Source: Mycoplasmatota bacterium
GTDB lineage: Bacteria > Bacillota_I > Bacilli_A > RF39 > UBA660
Assembly (NCBI GenBank): GCA_012840755.1
Contig: DUWA01000039.1
Location: 1-6,965 of the forward strand
Direction: 5' to 3'
Length of the DNA stretch: 6,965 bases
The notes beneath the pieces were generated by a model. That model did no database searches. It was not told where the DNA came from and worked only from the letters and a program-made list of their open reading frames with translations. Positions 6,630 to 6,965 of this stretch are shown in pieces. Position 1 is the stretch's first letter. Every line of letters starts with the position of its first letter. A program made the position numbers and the translations under genes.

Positions 6630-6965
6630 CTATTTTCCAAGACAAAATTGAGAAAATAATTGATCAATTAATTCGTCTTGATATGTTTCTCCAATAATCT
6701 CTCCTAATTTATTCCATATGCTTTTTATATCTATTTCAATTACATCAATCGGCATATTCATATTTATAGATTCATATATATCATTTATTAAAATAACTAT
6801 TTCTTTTAATATTGATATACTTCTTGCATTTGTCAAATAATTAAGATCTTTATTATCTATTTTTTCTAAATCGAATAATTCTTTTATTCTATCTTTTAAT
6901 TTATCAATTCCTATATTTTCTAATGCACTTATACCTATATATGATTCTATTAAATTATAATTAAT
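6630..6965 (-). CDS. mnmE: tRNA modification GTPase MnmE (partial, C-terminal 111 residues)
   Basis: MnmE (TrmE) is the GTPase and folate-binding partner of MnmG in wobble-uridine modification. The frame is open from the window edge at 6965 to the TAG at 6630-6632. The visible part starts near the end of the G domain, with YIGISALE carrying the G5-like S-A-L motif and the following GID-x-LKDRI helix. It continues through the C-terminal helical domain ([37 protein letters not shown]) to the terminal [15 protein letters not shown]. The Cys in the final FCLGK is the invariant MnmE C-terminal cysteine, and the ending closely resembles that of Bacillus MnmE. A TTG codon at 6836 could be taken for a start, but the protein clearly continues upstream of it. 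mnmG follows 13 bp downstream in the same operon. Confidence 0.96.
   Translation of the reverse strand: MNYNLIESYIGISALENIGIDKLKDRIKELFDLEKIDNKDLNYLTNARSISILKEIVILINDIYESINMNMPIDVIEIDIKSIWNKLGEIIGETYQDELIDQLFSQFCLGK

Noticed and set aside
6617..6667. Upstream ATG at 6667 as the mnmG start
   Set aside because: It lies inside the 3' end of mnmE and adds 17 residues not seen in the family, whereas GGAGG precedes the ATG at 6616.
6630..6836. A separate 68-residue small protein starting at TTG 6836
   Set aside because: The frame continues upstream without a stop to the window edge and the whole reads as the MnmE C-terminal region.
1..6965. TGA read as tryptophan (Mollicutes code)
   Set aside because: No in-frame TGA was seen, the Trp codons I read are TGG, and no gene here ends in TGA, so the window gives no evidence either way.

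Overview
The window is a very AT-rich bacterial chromosome segment (roughly a quarter G+C by eye). Every recognisable gene lies on the minus strand. The gene order mnmE-mnmG-rsmG-noc is the classic origin-proximal cluster of low-GC Bacillota. The MnmE C-terminus and the Noc-type DNA-binding residues also point to Bacilli or a close relative, perhaps an uncultured or host-associated AT-rich lineage. I cannot place it more finely. All stops seen are TAA or TAG, and the two Trp codons I read in the genes are TGG, so the window does not settle whether TGA is a stop.

Layout, in transcription order from right to left. (1) 6965-6630: 3' end of mnmE. (2) 6616-4748: mnmG, 13 bp downstream. (3) 4758-4054: rsmG, overlapping the end of mnmG by 11 bp. 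These three form a translation-related RNA-modification operon (tRNA wobble uridine and 16S rRNA methylation) that ends at a strong intrinsic terminator overlapping the rsmG stop codon. (4) 3954-2563: a Noc/ParB-family gene with its own predicted sigma-A promoter, followed by a weaker terminator hairpin. (5) 2485-527: uvrB with a predicted extended -10 promoter. (6) 525-1: the first 175 codons of a radical SAM protein, starting 1 nt after the uvrB stop and running off the window. No stretch over 300 bp lacks a gene, and I see no tRNA, rRNA, CRISPR array or insertion sequence.

The main point of interest is the noc locus. The protein has a complete CTP-binding/ParB N-domain, a Noc-type helix-turn-helix and a recognisable Noc C-terminal dimer domain. 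About 220 residues of Asn/Asp/Glu/Lys/Ile-rich, probably disordered sequence are inserted between them, where ordinary Noc has a short linker. The N-terminal amphipathic membrane helix of Bacillus Noc is missing. A 14-bp sequence inside rsmG matches the Noc binding site at 13 of 14 positions. Two copies of a 12-bp repeat, each carrying a perfect 8-nt half of that site, bracket the -35 box of the noc promoter. Together these suggest a local Noc nucleation site and possible autoregulation. The usual downstream soj-spo0J pair is absent here and replaced by uvrB and the radical SAM gene.
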